Source: CAIZGX01 sp044239865 (GTDB lineage Bacteria; Bacteroidota; Bacteroidia; Flavobacteriales_D; Sanyastnellaceae). Taken from it: a DNA stretch of 64,000 nt. Both the position numbers and the translations under genes were made by a program. Of this stretch, positions 1 to 8,375 are shown in pieces. Below the pieces are notes generated by a model. The model ran no database searches and was not told the DNA's origin. It saw only the letters and a list, made by a program, of their open reading frames with translations. The DNA is taken from the NCBI GenBank assembly GCA_044239865.1, contig JBIIAO010000001.1, positions 620,001-684,000 on the forward strand. Direction: 5' to 3'. The stretch's first letter is position 1; every line of letters starts with the position of its first letter.

Positions 1-834
1 TTCTGGATGCGTGTGTTTGAAATTCCGGAAGGAGGCAAGACGGCCAAAGGACGTGCAATTCAAAACATGATTCAAATTGAGCCAGACGACAAAGTATTGG
101 CTTACATCCCGGTTAAGGATTTGAATAACGTAGAAAACTTGAAGTCGAACTTCGTTATTCTTTGCACTAGACAAGGATTAATTAAGAAGACGTCGTTGGA
201 AGCATACAGCAGACCGCGTTCTTCGGGTATCAATGCAATTACAATTGTAGACGGAGATGAGCTGTTACAAGCGCGTTTGACAACAGGTGCAAGCGAAATC
301 ATTATGGGAACGAAAGAAGGTAAAGCCATTCGTTTCCCAGAGGTTAAAGTTCGTGCAGTTGGAAGAACAGCGCAAGGAGTGAAGGCCGTTTCCCTTGGAA
401 GCGCAACCGACGAAGTTATTGGAATGGTATGCGTAGATGATCCAAACAGCGACATCTTGGTAGTATCAGACAAAGGCTTTGGAAAGCGCTCTTCATTAGA
501 GGACTACCGTGTAACGAATCGCGGTGGAAAAGGGGTGAAGACGATTAACATTACCGATAAGACGGGACCGTTATGTGCGATTCTATCTGTAGACAATGAA
601 TATGATTTCATGATTATTAATAAATCTGGAATCGCCATTCGTCTGAGCGTAGATGCATTGCGTGTGATGGGAAGAAATACCCAAGGTGTGAAGTTGATTA
701 ATCTTCGTGGAAACGATGAGATAGCAGCAGTATGTGCTGTAATCCGCGACGAAAATGAAGAGGAATCTACCGAAGGCGATGAAAACGCAGCCGAAGGTGA
801 AACTGCAGCTCCAACGGAAGGAGGTGAAGAATAA
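1..834 (+). CDS. gyrA: DNA gyrase subunit A, C-terminal part (cut by window edge)
   Basis: This is the 3' end of gyrA, the DNA-wrapping C-terminal domain of the gyrase A subunit, which with GyrB introduces negative supercoils. The frame is open to the left edge, so the ATG at 7 is internal and the catalytic half with the active-site tyrosine lies outside. Beta-pinwheel blades are visible as repeated segments: FEIPEGGKTAKGRAIQN at the edge, IMGTKEGKAIRF, VVSDKGFGKRSSLEDY, RVTNRGGKGVKT (related to the GyrA box) and INKSGIAIRLSVDALR. The last 30 residues are an acidic Glu/Ala/Gly-rich tail, as in many gyrases. ParC is less likely because the blades and GyrA-box-like motif are complete. Nothing looks broken. 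Confidence 0.94.
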   Translation, partial: FWMRVFEIPEGGKTAKGRAIQNMIQIEPDDKVLAYIPVKDLNNVENLKSNFVILCTRQGLIKKTSLEAYSRPRSSGINAITIVDGDELLQARLTTGASEIIMGTKEGKAIRFPEVKVRAVGRTAQGVKAVSLGSATDEVIGMVCVDDPNSDILVVSDKGFGKRSSLEDYRVTNRGGKGVKTINITDKTGPLCAILSVDNEYDFMIINKSGIAIRLSVDALRVMGRNTQGVKLINLRGNDEIAAVCAVIRDENEEESTEGDENAAEGETAAPTEGGEE

Positions 835-850
835 ATTGCAACAAATTCTT

Positions 851-869
851 TTGGCACTAACGTTGCCAA
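851..869 (+). terminator. Weak hairpin after gyrA
   Basis: TTGGCA and TGCCAA form a 6-bp stem with a 7-nt loop, 17 bp after the gyrA stop. No T-run follows, so it is at best an attenuator or RNA 3'-end structure between gyrA and the TPR gene. Confidence 0.3.
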
Positions 870-895
870 GGGAGAAAATGTAAAAAAACAAGATC

Positions 896-1999
896 ATGAA
901 AAAAACACTAATCCTATTCGCGACTGTTCTGACAACGTTTGCAACCTTCGCACAAGCTGAGCTTACCAATGCTTTCAGAGCCAACGAAGACAAGAATTTT
1001 GAAGAGGCCTTGAACTACATTAATCAAGCGGCTTCAAATCCAAAAGCAACAGGCAAAGAAAAATACTGGAGATATCGTGGTGATATTTACATGAATATTG
1101 CAACAGACAGTGTTCTGAATATGAAATATGCAAATAGCTTCAATGAAGCTGTGGCTTCATACACGAAAGCTCTTGAATTAAGTAAAGATTACCTTCAAGA
1201 AATTGGTGCGGTCGTTGATCGTTTTAGAGCTACTGAAGGTCAAAAAGCATTTGCCGCATATAAAGCAGGAAACACATGCGGTGCAGCAGAACATTACGAG
1301 AACTTGATTAAGACAAGTTTAATGTTTGGTGTTACGGATACCATTTACGTTTATTACGGAGGTATTTGTCACGAAGCATGCGGAAATGTTGATATGGCAT
1401 TAGTCAATTTAATGAAATGTGCCAACCTAAACTATCAAGCTGCAGATTGCTACACTCGCATTGGAAACATGCTTGTGAAAGCCGGAAGAAAAGAGGAAGC
1501 CCTTAAAATTATTGGTGAGGCGCGTGCAAAGTTCCCGAAGAACACTTCAATCCTAACGGCTGAAGTAAACATCTATATCGAAGACAAAGATTATCAAAAA
1601 GCACACGATGTGTTGGTAGCTTTAGTTGAAGCTGATCCAAAGAACGAAAGTGTGTTATTCGTTTTGGGAGTGACGTATGAAAAGAACAACGAACCAGCTG
1701 AAGCGGAAAAGGTATACAACAGAGCCTTAGAATTGAATCCAACCTACTTTGATGCTCATTACAACCTAGCTGTCATGTATTACAATCAAGGCATTGATAA
1801 ATCGAAAATGGAAATACCATTGAAAGAAGTAGCAAAATACGATGCTTGGAAAGTTGAGAAAAAACTTCTTTTTCAAAAAGCAGCGGATCATTTTAGAGTT
1901 TGTTATGATCAAAATAGACAAGATACCAAAGTCAAGAAAGTTTTAGCTGAGTGTTACGGAAAATCTGACCAGCAATCAAAAATTCCTGAATTAGACTAG
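896..1999 (+). CDS. Exported TPR-repeat protein
   Basis: A 367-residue protein that begins with a clear signal peptide (MKKTLILFATVLTTFATFAQA, cleaved after about residue 21) and continues as helical tetratricopeptide repeats. The best repeats are KEEALKIIGEARAKFPKN, YQKAHDVLVALVEADPKN and PAEAEKVYNRALELNPTY (about residues 200-285). A few cysteines in the middle (TCGAAEH, ICHEACG, KCANLNYQAADC) could form disulfides. TPR proteins are scaffolds for protein-protein contacts; a periplasmic role is inferred from the signal peptide. It follows gyrA by 61 bp and ends at a strong terminator, so it may be co-transcribed with gyrA or have its own promoter. The partner is unknown. Confidence 0.9.
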   Translation: MKKTLILFATVLTTFATFAQAELTNAFRANEDKNFEEALNYINQAASNPKATGKEKYWRYRGDIYMNIATDSVLNMKYANSFNEAVASYTKALELSKDYLQEIGAVVDRFRATEGQKAFAAYKAGNTCGAAEHYENLIKTSLMFGVTDTIYVYYGGICHEACGNVDMALVNLMKCANLNYQAADCYTRIGNMLVKAGRKEEALKIIGEARAKFPKNTSILTAEVNIYIEDKDYQKAHDVLVALVEADPKNESVLFVLGVTYEKNNEPAEAEKVYNRALELNPTYFDAHYNLAVMYYNQGIDKSKMEIPLKEVAKYDAWKVEKKLLFQKAADHFRVCYDQNRQDTKVKKVLAECYGKSDQQSKIPELD

Positions 2000-2018
2000 A
2001 GTATATTTCAACATTAGG

Positions 2019-2045
2019 AAAAAGGGAGCGAAAGCTCCCTTTTTT
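2019..2045 (+). terminator. Rho-independent terminator
   Basis: GGGAGC-gaaa-GCTCCC, a 6-bp GC-rich stem with a GNRA-type tetraloop, flanked by A5 and T6 so that the stem can extend. It closes the gyrA/TPR region and may work in both directions. Confidence 0.9.
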
Positions 2046-2089
2046 AGTTTTCAACATTTCAAAAACAAGTACGTTTTAACCTTCAATTT

Positions 2090-3007
2090 GTGGAAAAGAA
2101 AAGTATGTTCACTTGGTCGAAATTAATGACGCACTCGCTGCGTAAAATAGAGCAGAATGAAATCAATCAGGTTGTATCCTTTCCAACTGGAATTGATTTG
2201 TGGGACAAGAATGGCGGAATTCGCTCCCAAGAGATTTCGTTGTTGGTAGCGCACAAACATTCAGGAAGTACGAGCATGGCACTTCAAATAGCCTTGAAGA
2301 ATGTCGATGAAGGAACACCTGTGCTCTATGTCAGCTCTGACATTTCGCCAGAACTGTTCATGTACAAAATAATGCTCCAACGCGCGAAGGAAGTCATCCC
2401 CTCTTTTCATGAAGTGACGCACGATGCTATGTATTGGGATTCGCTTTGTCTCAAGTACTTGGAAGATCTTCATTCTAGCCCGCTCTTTTTTCAAGAATTT
2501 AAAGAACCAGCGTTGAATGTAGCTATGGAAGGGATTCTAAAATTCCGCGACAAACATCCGCGTGGACTCGTAATTATTGATAAGCTGAAATTCAATTATA
2601 CCGATGGGAAATTGTCACCGGAATTATTGAAAGTGTTTTTGACTGGATTGAATGACGAACTGCTTTACTCGGAAAGAGGTGTGCTAATTGTGACAAGCAC
2701 GGCTTGCGATATGATTGATTTTTCTTACGGAAAATTTCCTTCCTTGTTAAGTATATTCAATTGGCCTATATTGAATCAATATTTCAACAGAGTGTTCATG
2801 CTGCGCAAGGACATTAATGCCTGGATGAATACAGACTATTTCAGTCCAGATTTTTTATTCGCCTCGGGTGTCGCAATTACGGCTGATTCAAGGGTTCGAG
2901 ATGAAGAGGATTTGGTGTATTACCACTCGTCGCATTATCAATTTTACTGCAAAACAAATCCAGTGGTTAGACCTCTTGACGAGGACGACTTAGACAGCCC
3001 GTTCTAA
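2090..3007 (+). CDS. DnaB/RecA-fold ATPase-like protein with degenerate Walker A
   Basis: About 305 residues that follow the layout of the C-terminal motor domain of the replicative helicase DnaB without its N-terminal domain. Residues 32-66 (PTGIDLWDKNGG..., ISLLVAHKHSGSTSMALQ) align with the DnaB entry PTGxxxLD...G and the P-loop, but the loop reads AHKHSGSTS: the Walker A lysine is serine. The Walker B strand is present (GLVIIDKLKF, Asp near residue 163; DnaB has IVIDYLQL). The C-terminus DEDDLDSPF resembles the acidic tip of single-strand binding protein. ATPase activity is doubtful. The start is either GTG at 2090 or ATG at 2105. It overlaps the convergent gene by four bases (CTAA shared stops). 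Function unknown; a non-catalytic replication or repair accessory is an inference. Confidence 0.8.
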   Translation: MEKKSMFTWSKLMTHSLRKIEQNEINQVVSFPTGIDLWDKNGGIRSQEISLLVAHKHSGSTSMALQIALKNVDEGTPVLYVSSDISPELFMYKIMLQRAKEVIPSFHEVTHDAMYWDSLCLKYLEDLHSSPLFFQEFKEPALNVAMEGILKFRDKHPRGLVIIDKLKFNYTDGKLSPELLKVFLTGLNDELLYSERGVLIVTSTACDMIDFSYGKFPSLLSIFNWPILNQYFNRVFMLRKDINAWMNTDYFSPDFLFASGVAITADSRVRDEEDLVYYHSSHYQFYCKTNPVVRPLDEDDLDSPF

Positions 3008-4149
3008 CGCAACCGAATTTTTTCTCCAACGTGTAAGACTTTAGATTCTTTGAAATGATTGAGTTTACATAGTTTAGAAACGGTTGTCTTGTTTTTTGAA
3101 GCAATTTTTGAAAGGGTATCACCCGACTTGACGGTGTAATATTTTTTACTGCTTGAAGTCTTATTTTGGGAGTCAGATTTTTTATAGCCAGAAACAATTA
3201 ACTTTTGCCCAACCTTCAATTTGCCGGTTTCTTTAATGTTGTTTTTTTCGCAAATACTTTTAACTGAAGTGTTCTCCTCTTTGGCAATGGAAGATAACGT
3301 TTCTCCAGCTCGAACCACATGGGTTCGCGTTTTGCCCTCGCTATCTCCTTTAGGAGTAGGAGATTCCATCATCTCTTTTTGTCCAGCATCTCCTTCCTTT
3401 TGTATTTCTGAGACACTTTCTATTTCTTTAACTTTCAAAATAGATTCTGTCATACACGGACAAATGCGCGAGCGTGTTGTAGAATCGGTAACAAATTCTT
3501 TGTAAGGCTTAAATTCTAAAATTTTACTTTTTACTGCTGGAAACCCCTTGTAATTTCCGTCTGTGTTTTGTTCCCAATATTTGAGAGCTTGTTGATTGTT
3601 AATACCACAAAACTGCATCAATGTGAACGCGCTAAGCATTCCGCTCTGATGCCATCCGTTCCAACAATGAATATATATGGGAGCGACTTCGTTCGCATAA
3701 ATAAGTTTGTTTATATCTGTGAAGATTTCCTTCACCACGTCTGGATTTAGATTGGGAAGACATCTGTAGTTAAATCCAAGTTCTTTTAATGAATCAAGCA
3801 TTGGAGCAGGGTAGTCTTGATCAAAGTATTTAGAGTAGAGATATATAGCACCCCCGAATCCAGATGTCCTTAGGTTGCTCAATCCCCAATAAGGTAGTGG
3901 ATGGGAATTATATGTTTTTGGTTCAGCATCTTTTCTATGAAAGTTATTCGAACCACCGCGGTAAAGTACATTGTTCAAAACAACACGCATGTTGCGCACT
4001 CCGAACAGACTGTCAGGACCTTCACCTTTGTTGTTCACCAATTTCGTTTGAACACTGTCTAATCCAAACACATCCTTTTGGGCAAAGCACAATTCATGAA
4101 AGAACAAAAAAGCAACTAAAAAAACAATTCTATGCAACTTTATAATCAT
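3004..4149 (-). CDS. Exported phosphatase-like protein with two LysM domains
   Basis: A 381-residue protein. Residues 1-23 form a signal peptide ending CFAQ. The middle region (about 40-210) has the layout of a cysteine phosphatase of the dual-specificity type, with the loop IYIHCWNGWHQSG around Cys162. In active enzymes the loop is HCxxGxxR(S/T); here the arginine position is Gln, so classic phosphatase chemistry is doubtful. After a Ser/Lys/Glu-rich linker come two LysM domains (about 278-322 starting HVVRAGETLSSIAKEENTS, and 337-381 starting YYTVKSGDTLSKIASKN), which bind peptidoglycan glycans. It is therefore probably periplasmic and wall-associated. The two LysM copies sit at the very C-terminus. 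Confidence 0.85.
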   Translation of the reverse strand: MIIKLHRIVFLVAFLFFHELCFAQKDVFGLDSVQTKLVNNKGEGPDSLFGVRNMRVVLNNVLYRGGSNNFHRKDAEPKTYNSHPLPYWGLSNLRTSGFGGAIYLYSKYFDQDYPAPMLDSLKELGFNYRCLPNLNPDVVKEIFTDINKLIYANEVAPIYIHCWNGWHQSGMLSAFTLMQFCGINNQQALKYWEQNTDGNYKGFPAVKSKILEFKPYKEFVTDSTTRSRICPCMTESILKVKEIESVSEIQKEGDAGQKEMMESPTPKGDSEGKTRTHVVRAGETLSSIAKEENTSVKSICEKNNIKETGKLKVGQKLIVSGYKKSDSQNKTSSSKKYYTVKSGDTLSKIASKNKTTVSKLCKLNHFKESKVLHVGEKIRLR

Positions 4150-4212
4150 ATTTTTAAAATTACGGCTCTTTGAATGAGCTATAAGTAGCTTAGAACTTAT
4201 TTTTCTAACGAC

Positions 4213-4689
4213 TTATTGTGCATATTCAAACAGCTCTTTGGTGGAATAGCTGCTGTAATAATTCAAAAAGCGGTTTTTCCATCCCACGTTATTGGCTGGC
4301 AAATGATGAAATAAGTCGCGAAAACCTTTGCATTGATCTTTCATGTATGAACGAAAGGCAAACTGATCGTTTTCATTCAAACTGGCGAAAGCCAACAAAC
4401 ATCGCAAAGTTGCAATGTTCAGGTTGTCGAATAAATGCCAGCGCGAAAGCGGACCATTCATGACGTGCACTCTTCCATCTTTCAAAAAGACAATCATGCA
4501 ATCGCCATTTTTACGAAGATGAATCATTTTACCTGGCTCAAATCCCAAGCGCGATGAGTGGCTTGTGCTGAATCCAGCCTGTTGCGTGAATCCGTTGTTG
4601 TTAAAGATCTTCCACAACTTAGGGCCAGCTGTGAATAGAGGCAAGAAATCCGATGTAGTCTCGCTGAAGTAAGGGTTTTGTGTTTTCAT
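4213..4689 (-). CDS. Hypothetical protein, 158 residues
   Basis: I do not recognise a family. The protein has no signal peptide or membrane segment and looks soluble: an aromatic-rich N-terminus (PYFSETTSDFLPLFTAGPKLWKIF), a middle beta-rich stretch with basic residues (GKMIHLRKNGDCMIVFLKDGRVHV) and a helical C-terminus. It ends 63 bp before the start of the LysM gene on the same strand, so the two could be co-transcribed. Codon use and start position look normal. The upstream strand carries AATATTTG, one mismatch from the Bacteroidota -7 box, just ahead of the ATG. Confidence 0.72.
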   Translation of the reverse strand: MKTQNPYFSETTSDFLPLFTAGPKLWKIFNNNGFTQQAGFSTSHSSRLGFEPGKMIHLRKNGDCMIVFLKDGRVHVMNGPLSRWHLFDNLNIATLRCLLAFASLNENDQFAFRSYMKDQCKGFRDLFHHLPANNVGWKNRFLNYYSSYSTKELFEYAQ

Positions 4690-4761
4690 GAGACAAATAT
4701 TTTGCCTCAGGTTGTAATGTATTTACGAGATGATTTTTGAAAGAAAACTATTTTTATTTGG

Positions 4762-4786
4762 ACTTAGTGTAAATTTTACACTAAGT
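4762..4786. promoter_or_regulatory. 25-bp perfect palindrome upstream of pfkA (candidate operator)
   Basis: Two perfect 12-bp arms, ACTTAGTGTAAA and TTTACACTAAGT, face each other around a single T. It lies 21 bp before the pfkA ATG and just after TTTATTTG, a near match to the TAnnTTTG box, so a bound dimeric repressor would cover the start of transcription. No T-run follows, so it is less likely to be a terminator. The cognate regulator is not in the window. Confidence 0.6.
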
Positions 4787-4806
4787 TAGCATTCAAGTTT
4801 AGAAAC

Positions 4807-5793
4807 ATGAATAGTTCAGGAATAAAAAGAATTGGTGTGCTTACCAGCGGAGGAGATGCGCCGGGTATGAACGCCGCCATACGCGCGGTAGTTCGCGCTT
4901 GTGCTTTTCACAATGTAGAAGTGGAAGGAATCTTTCAAGGCTACGCTGGATTAATGGCAGGCGACTTCAAACGATTGAACGAGCGCTCGGTAGCGCGCAT
5001 CTTGGGTCGTGGGGGCACAATCTTAAAATCATCAAGATGCAAAGAATTTCTTACCACAGAAGGACGAGCCACTGCCATTGAGCAAATGAAGAAGCATCAC
5101 ATAGATGCACTCATTACCATTGGTGGAAACGGAACCTTCACTGGTGCGCATATTCTATCCCAAGAGTCGGGCATTCCAGTGATGGGAATTCCAGGAAGTA
5201 TCGACAATGATTTATTCGGAACCGATCACTGCATTGGATTCGATACAGCAACAAATACTGTTGTTGACGCAGTAGATAAAATTCGTGATACAGCAACTTC
5301 TCACAACAGAATTTTCTTTGTAGAGGTAATGGGAAGAAACAGTGGTTTCATTGCATTGAAAGCGGGTATTGCATCAGGAGCTATAGCCATTGTTCTTCCT
5401 GAAGACGAAATGACTTCCGAAGAGTTGATGCAAATACTTCGCGCAAGTGAAAAAAGCGGAAAGTCGAGTTCTATTGTCATTGTTGCCGAAGGAGTGAAGG
5501 GTGGAACAGCTTACGAGCTAGCTAATAAAGTTGCAGCAGAGAATCCTGATTACGATACGCGTGTTTCCGTTCTCGGACACTTGCAACGCGGAGGAGCGCC
5601 AAGTTGTTACGACCGGGTAATCGCATCTCGCATGGGAGTAGCTGCCGTTGAAGGATTGCTTCAAGGAAGAAAAGATGTAATGATTGGAATTGTGAACGAC
5701 AGAGAGACCTACACTTCGTTAGAAGAGGCAATCACACGGAGCAATCTTCCAAACAGAGATGAACTGCGCATTGCTCGAATACTTGCGATATAA
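4807..5793 (+). CDS. pfkA: ATP-dependent 6-phosphofructokinase
   Basis: Phosphorylates fructose 6-phosphate to fructose 1,6-bisphosphate, the committed step of glycolysis. At 328 residues it has normal bacterial length. N-terminal ATP site VLTSGGDAPGMNAAIRA; catalytic segment IPGSIDNDLFGTDHCIGFDTA (split: IPGSIDNDLFGTD, then IGFDTA) with the base Asp in SIDND; and the substrate loop VEVMGRNSGF. The nucleotide loop reads GGNGTF where the E. coli enzyme has GGDGSY: the Gly that marks ATP rather than pyrophosphate use is kept, while the Mg-binding Asp is Asn. It is followed by gap after only 19 bp, so the two are very probably one operon. The palindrome just upstream suggests regulated transcription. 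Confidence 0.96.
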   Translation: MNSSGIKRIGVLTSGGDAPGMNAAIRAVVRACAFHNVEVEGIFQGYAGLMAGDFKRLNERSVARILGRGGTILKSSRCKEFLTTEGRATAIEQMKKHHIDALITIGGNGTFTGAHILSQESGIPVMGIPGSIDNDLFGTDHCIGFDTATNTVVDAVDKIRDTATSHNRIFFVEVMGRNSGFIALKAGIASGAIAIVLPEDEMTSEELMQILRASEKSGKSSSIVIVAEGVKGGTAYELANKVAAENPDYDTRVSVLGHLQRGGAPSCYDRVIASRMGVAAVEGLLQGRKDVMIGIVNDRETYTSLEEAITRSNLPNRDELRIARILAI

Positions 5794-5812
5794 TATTAAA
5801 AAAAAGAATAGA

Positions 5813-6796
5813 ATGAAAAAGGTAGCAATTAATGGTTTTGGACGAATAGGCCGCATGTGCTTTCGTCATACATTAACCGATAGCAATATTGAAGTGGTAG
5901 CAGTGAATGACTTAACAGATGTTAAGACACTTGCTCATTTGTTGAAGTACGACAGTATTCATGGCAGAGTGAATGCAGACGTTTTTGCTGATGGAGATTT
6001 CTTAATTGTAAACGGAAAGAAGATTCGCGTTTATGCGGAAAAAGACCCTTCAAATTTGCCATGGGGTGAATTGAATATAGATGTGGTTATTGAGAGCACG
6101 GGATTTTTCACCGATGATATTAGCGCTGGAAAGCACATCACTGCTGGTGCGAAGAAAGTTGTCATCTCTGCTCCTGCAACAGGAAACGTGAAGACAATTG
6201 TGCTCGGAGTAAACGACGATACATTAACTCCAGAAGACTTGATTGTTTCGAATGCTTCGTGCACCACGAACTGCTTGGCTCCAATTGCGAAAGTATTGAA
6301 CGATTCTTTCGGTATTGAAAAAGGATATATCACGACTGTTCACGCATACACAGCTGACCAACGCTTGCAAGACGCTCCGCACAAAGACTTGCGTAGAGCG
6401 CGCGCAGCTGCATTGAGCATGGTTCCAACTAGCACCGGTGCTGCGAAAGCAGTTGGATTGGTTCTTCCTGAATTGAAAGGGAAATTAGATGGAGTGGCCG
6501 TGCGCGTCCCAACACCAGACGGTTCATTAACTGACTTAGTGGCTATCTTGAAAAGAGAAGTAACCAAAGAGGAAGTGAACGCTGCAATGAAAGCCGCTGC
6601 TGATGGTCCAATGAAAGGAATTCTTGAGTATTGCATTGACCCTATTGTGAGCATCGATGTTGTTGGAAATCCTGCAAGTAGTGTTTTAGATGCCGATTTA
6701 ACTTCAGCAAATGGTAACTTGGTGAAAGTTATGTCATGGTACGATAACGAAGCGGGTTACAGCAAGCGAGTGATTGACCTTCTTCATAAAATGTGA
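5813..6796 (+). CDS. gap: Glyceraldehyde-3-phosphate dehydrogenase (type I)
   Basis: Oxidises glyceraldehyde 3-phosphate to 1,3-bisphosphoglycerate with NAD. The 327-residue protein starts MKKVAINGFGRIGRMCFRH (NAD-binding GxGxxG). An earlier in-frame ATG at 5759 would overlap pfkA and add unrelated residues, so 5813 is preferred. The catalytic Cys is in SNASCTTNCLAP, the catalytic His in TTVHAYTADQ, and the phosphate-binding signature SMVPTSTGAAKAVGLVLPEL (20 residues) follows. KYDSIHGR confirms the canonical type. It sits 19 bp behind pfkA and 43 bp ahead of the sugar kinase gene in what looks like one transcription unit for hexose use. Confidence 0.97.
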   Translation: MKKVAINGFGRIGRMCFRHTLTDSNIEVVAVNDLTDVKTLAHLLKYDSIHGRVNADVFADGDFLIVNGKKIRVYAEKDPSNLPWGELNIDVVIESTGFFTDDISAGKHITAGAKKVVISAPATGNVKTIVLGVNDDTLTPEDLIVSNASCTTNCLAPIAKVLNDSFGIEKGYITTVHAYTADQRLQDAPHKDLRRARAAALSMVPTSTGAAKAVGLVLPELKGKLDGVAVRVPTPDGSLTDLVAILKREVTKEEVNAAMKAAADGPMKGILEYCIDPIVSIDVVGNPASSVLDADLTSANGNLVKVMSWYDNEAGYSKRVIDLLHKM

Positions 6797-6839
6797 TTGA
6801 AGCAGTTCTATAGATTTTAATAACAGTAAACAAAGACAA

Positions 6840-7703
6840 ATGATACTTATAGCTGATAGCGGGTCCACTAAATGTGATTGGGCTCTAATTGACGAGAAAG
6901 GATCTCGATTGGGAAATTTTGAAACCATGGGGTTGAATCCATATTTTCACGATGAAAAAGTTGTTGAAGGTGCAATCAAAGGAAATGCCCCTTTGGCGTT
7001 GTACGCCGACAAGATTACTCATGTTTATTTTTACGGAGCAGGAAGCAGTACACCAACCATGTGTGCGATTATAGAGCGCGGACTTCGCGCTGTTTTTCCA
7101 ACTGCAGAGTTATTAATTGAACACGATTTATTGGGAAGTGCTTATTCGACCTATGACGGTGAGCCTTGTATTTCTTGTATTCTAGGAACAGGAAGTAACT
7201 CTTGTTTCTTCGATGGAAAAGATATTCATGAGTCGGTTCCTTCATTGGCTTATATCTTAGGCGATGAAGCAAGTGGATCTTACTTCGGTAAAATTCTTTT
7301 GCGCGAATATTTCTACAAGAAACTTCCGGCAGAGATTGCAGAAGCGTTTGAAAATAGTTTTCCATTAAGCAAAGACGAATTCATTTCGAGAATATACAGA
7401 GAGCCGAACGCTAACGTTTATCTCGCAAGCTTCACTCGTTTCATCGGAAATTTCGCTCACCATCCGCACGTCATCAATTGGGTGGTAAATGGAATGCGCG
7501 AATTCTTGGATATTCACGTGAAGTCCTTTGAAAATTGGGACAAAGTTCCGGTTCACTTTGTAGGTTCAATTTCACACTATTTCAAGCATTGTTTGGAAGA
7601 GGCTTGCAGATTGGAAGGCGTTCGTTTGGGTAACATCATTAAGAAGCCGATCGACGGTTTGGTGAACTACCACGTTAAATACGTATTCCACCACGCAGAA
7701 TGA
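6840..7703 (+). CDS. BadF/BadG-family sugar kinase (N-acetylglucosamine kinase-like)
   Basis: 287 residues of the ASKHA fold. The N-terminal phosphate-1 motif ILIADSGSTKCDWALID and the second glycine motif CILGTGSNSCFFDG (about residues 116-130) are characteristic of the BadF/BadG/BcrA/BcrD ATPase family, whose Bacteroidota members of this size are usually N-acetylglucosamine kinases. YILGDEASGSYFGK is the conserved segment seen in NagK-type proteins. The substrate is inferred, not shown. The last four bases overlap the start of the beta-phosphoglucomutase gene (ATGA), implying translational coupling. Placement after gap supports a role in feeding amino sugars or hexoses into glycolysis. Confidence 0.85.
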   Translation: MILIADSGSTKCDWALIDEKGSRLGNFETMGLNPYFHDEKVVEGAIKGNAPLALYADKITHVYFYGAGSSTPTMCAIIERGLRAVFPTAELLIEHDLLGSAYSTYDGEPCISCILGTGSNSCFFDGKDIHESVPSLAYILGDEASGSYFGKILLREYFYKKLPAEIAEAFENSFPLSKDEFISRIYREPNANVYLASFTRFIGNFAHHPHVINWVVNGMREFLDIHVKSFENWDKVPVHFVGSISHYFKHCLEEACRLEGVRLGNIIKKPIDGLVNYHVKYVFHHAE

Positions 7704-8326
7704 AAGGAGCCATTTTCGATTTAGACGGGGTGCTTGTTGACACCGCGAAATATCATTATCAAGCCTGGAAGCGATTAGCGAATTCTGTGGGTGTTGAATT
7801 TTCATTGGACGACAACGAACACTTGAAGGGAGTGAGTCGAGCCGAATCTTTGGAGATTATTCTGAAGAAAGGAAACATTGAAAAATCGGCAGAGGAGAAG
7901 CAAGCACTCATGGACGTGAAGAATGAGTGGTATTTGGAATTGGCTGCTGAAATGAATCCCGACGAGGCCTTGCCTGGAGCGATTCCTTTCCTTGAATCAT
8001 GTAAGTCGAAAGGTATAAAAATCGCGTTGGGATCTTCTTCAAAAAATGCTCCTATGATTTTAGAGCGCCTAGGAATTACTCATTTGTTCGATGCCATTGT
8101 AGATGGAAATGTTGTTTCTAAATCGAAACCAGATCCAACGGTCTTTTTAACAGCCGCTGAAAAACTTGGATTAGCTCCAAGTGAATGCATCGTTTTCGAA
8201 GACGCCATTTCAGGTGTGCAAGCGGCAAAGACAGGTGGATTCTATTGTGTGGGTATTGGAACAAAAGAAGTTCTTCCACTTGCCGATGAGATTGCGACGA
8301 CACTCGGAGAGTATAGCGTAAGGTAA
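7700..8326 (+). CDS. pgmB: Beta-phosphoglucomutase (HAD family)
   Basis: Interconverts beta-glucose 1-phosphate and glucose 6-phosphate, the step after maltose or trehalose phosphorylase. The 208-residue HAD protein has the nucleophile motif GAIFDLDGVLVDTAKYHYQA (Asp8/Asp10; beta-PGM cap signature follows with the AWKRLA helix), motif II SSSKNA, motif III Lys in VSKSKPDP, and motif IV IVFEDAISGVQAAK. These match beta-PGM better than generic phosphoglycolate phosphatases. It is translationally coupled to the upstream kinase and is the last gene of the pfkA cluster, followed directly by a terminator. No phosphorylase gene is in the window. Confidence 0.9.
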   Translation: MKGAIFDLDGVLVDTAKYHYQAWKRLANSVGVEFSLDDNEHLKGVSRAESLEIILKKGNIEKSAEEKQALMDVKNEWYLELAAEMNPDEALPGAIPFLESCKSKGIKIALGSSSKNAPMILERLGITHLFDAIVDGNVVSKSKPDPTVFLTAAEKLGLAPSECIVFEDAISGVQAAKTGGFYCVGIGTKEVLPLADEIATTLGEYSVR

Positions 8327-8330
8327 AAAA

Positions 8331-8352
8331 AAACAGCGCAGATGCGCTGTTT
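8331..8352. terminator. Rho-independent terminator, probably bidirectional
   Basis: AAACAGCGCA-ga-TGCGCTGTTT: a 10-bp perfect stem with a 2-nt loop (or 8 bp with a larger loop), preceded by A-run and followed by TTTC. It lies between the convergent pgmB and the small membrane protein gene. Confidence 0.85.
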
Positions 8353-8375
8353 CTATATTAACTTGTTTGTTTTGA

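Noticed and set aside
5759..5812. Longer N-terminus for gap starting at the ATG at 5759
   Set aside because: It overlaps pfkA and adds 18 residues unlike any GAPDH; MKKVAINGFGRIGR at 5813 is the family start.
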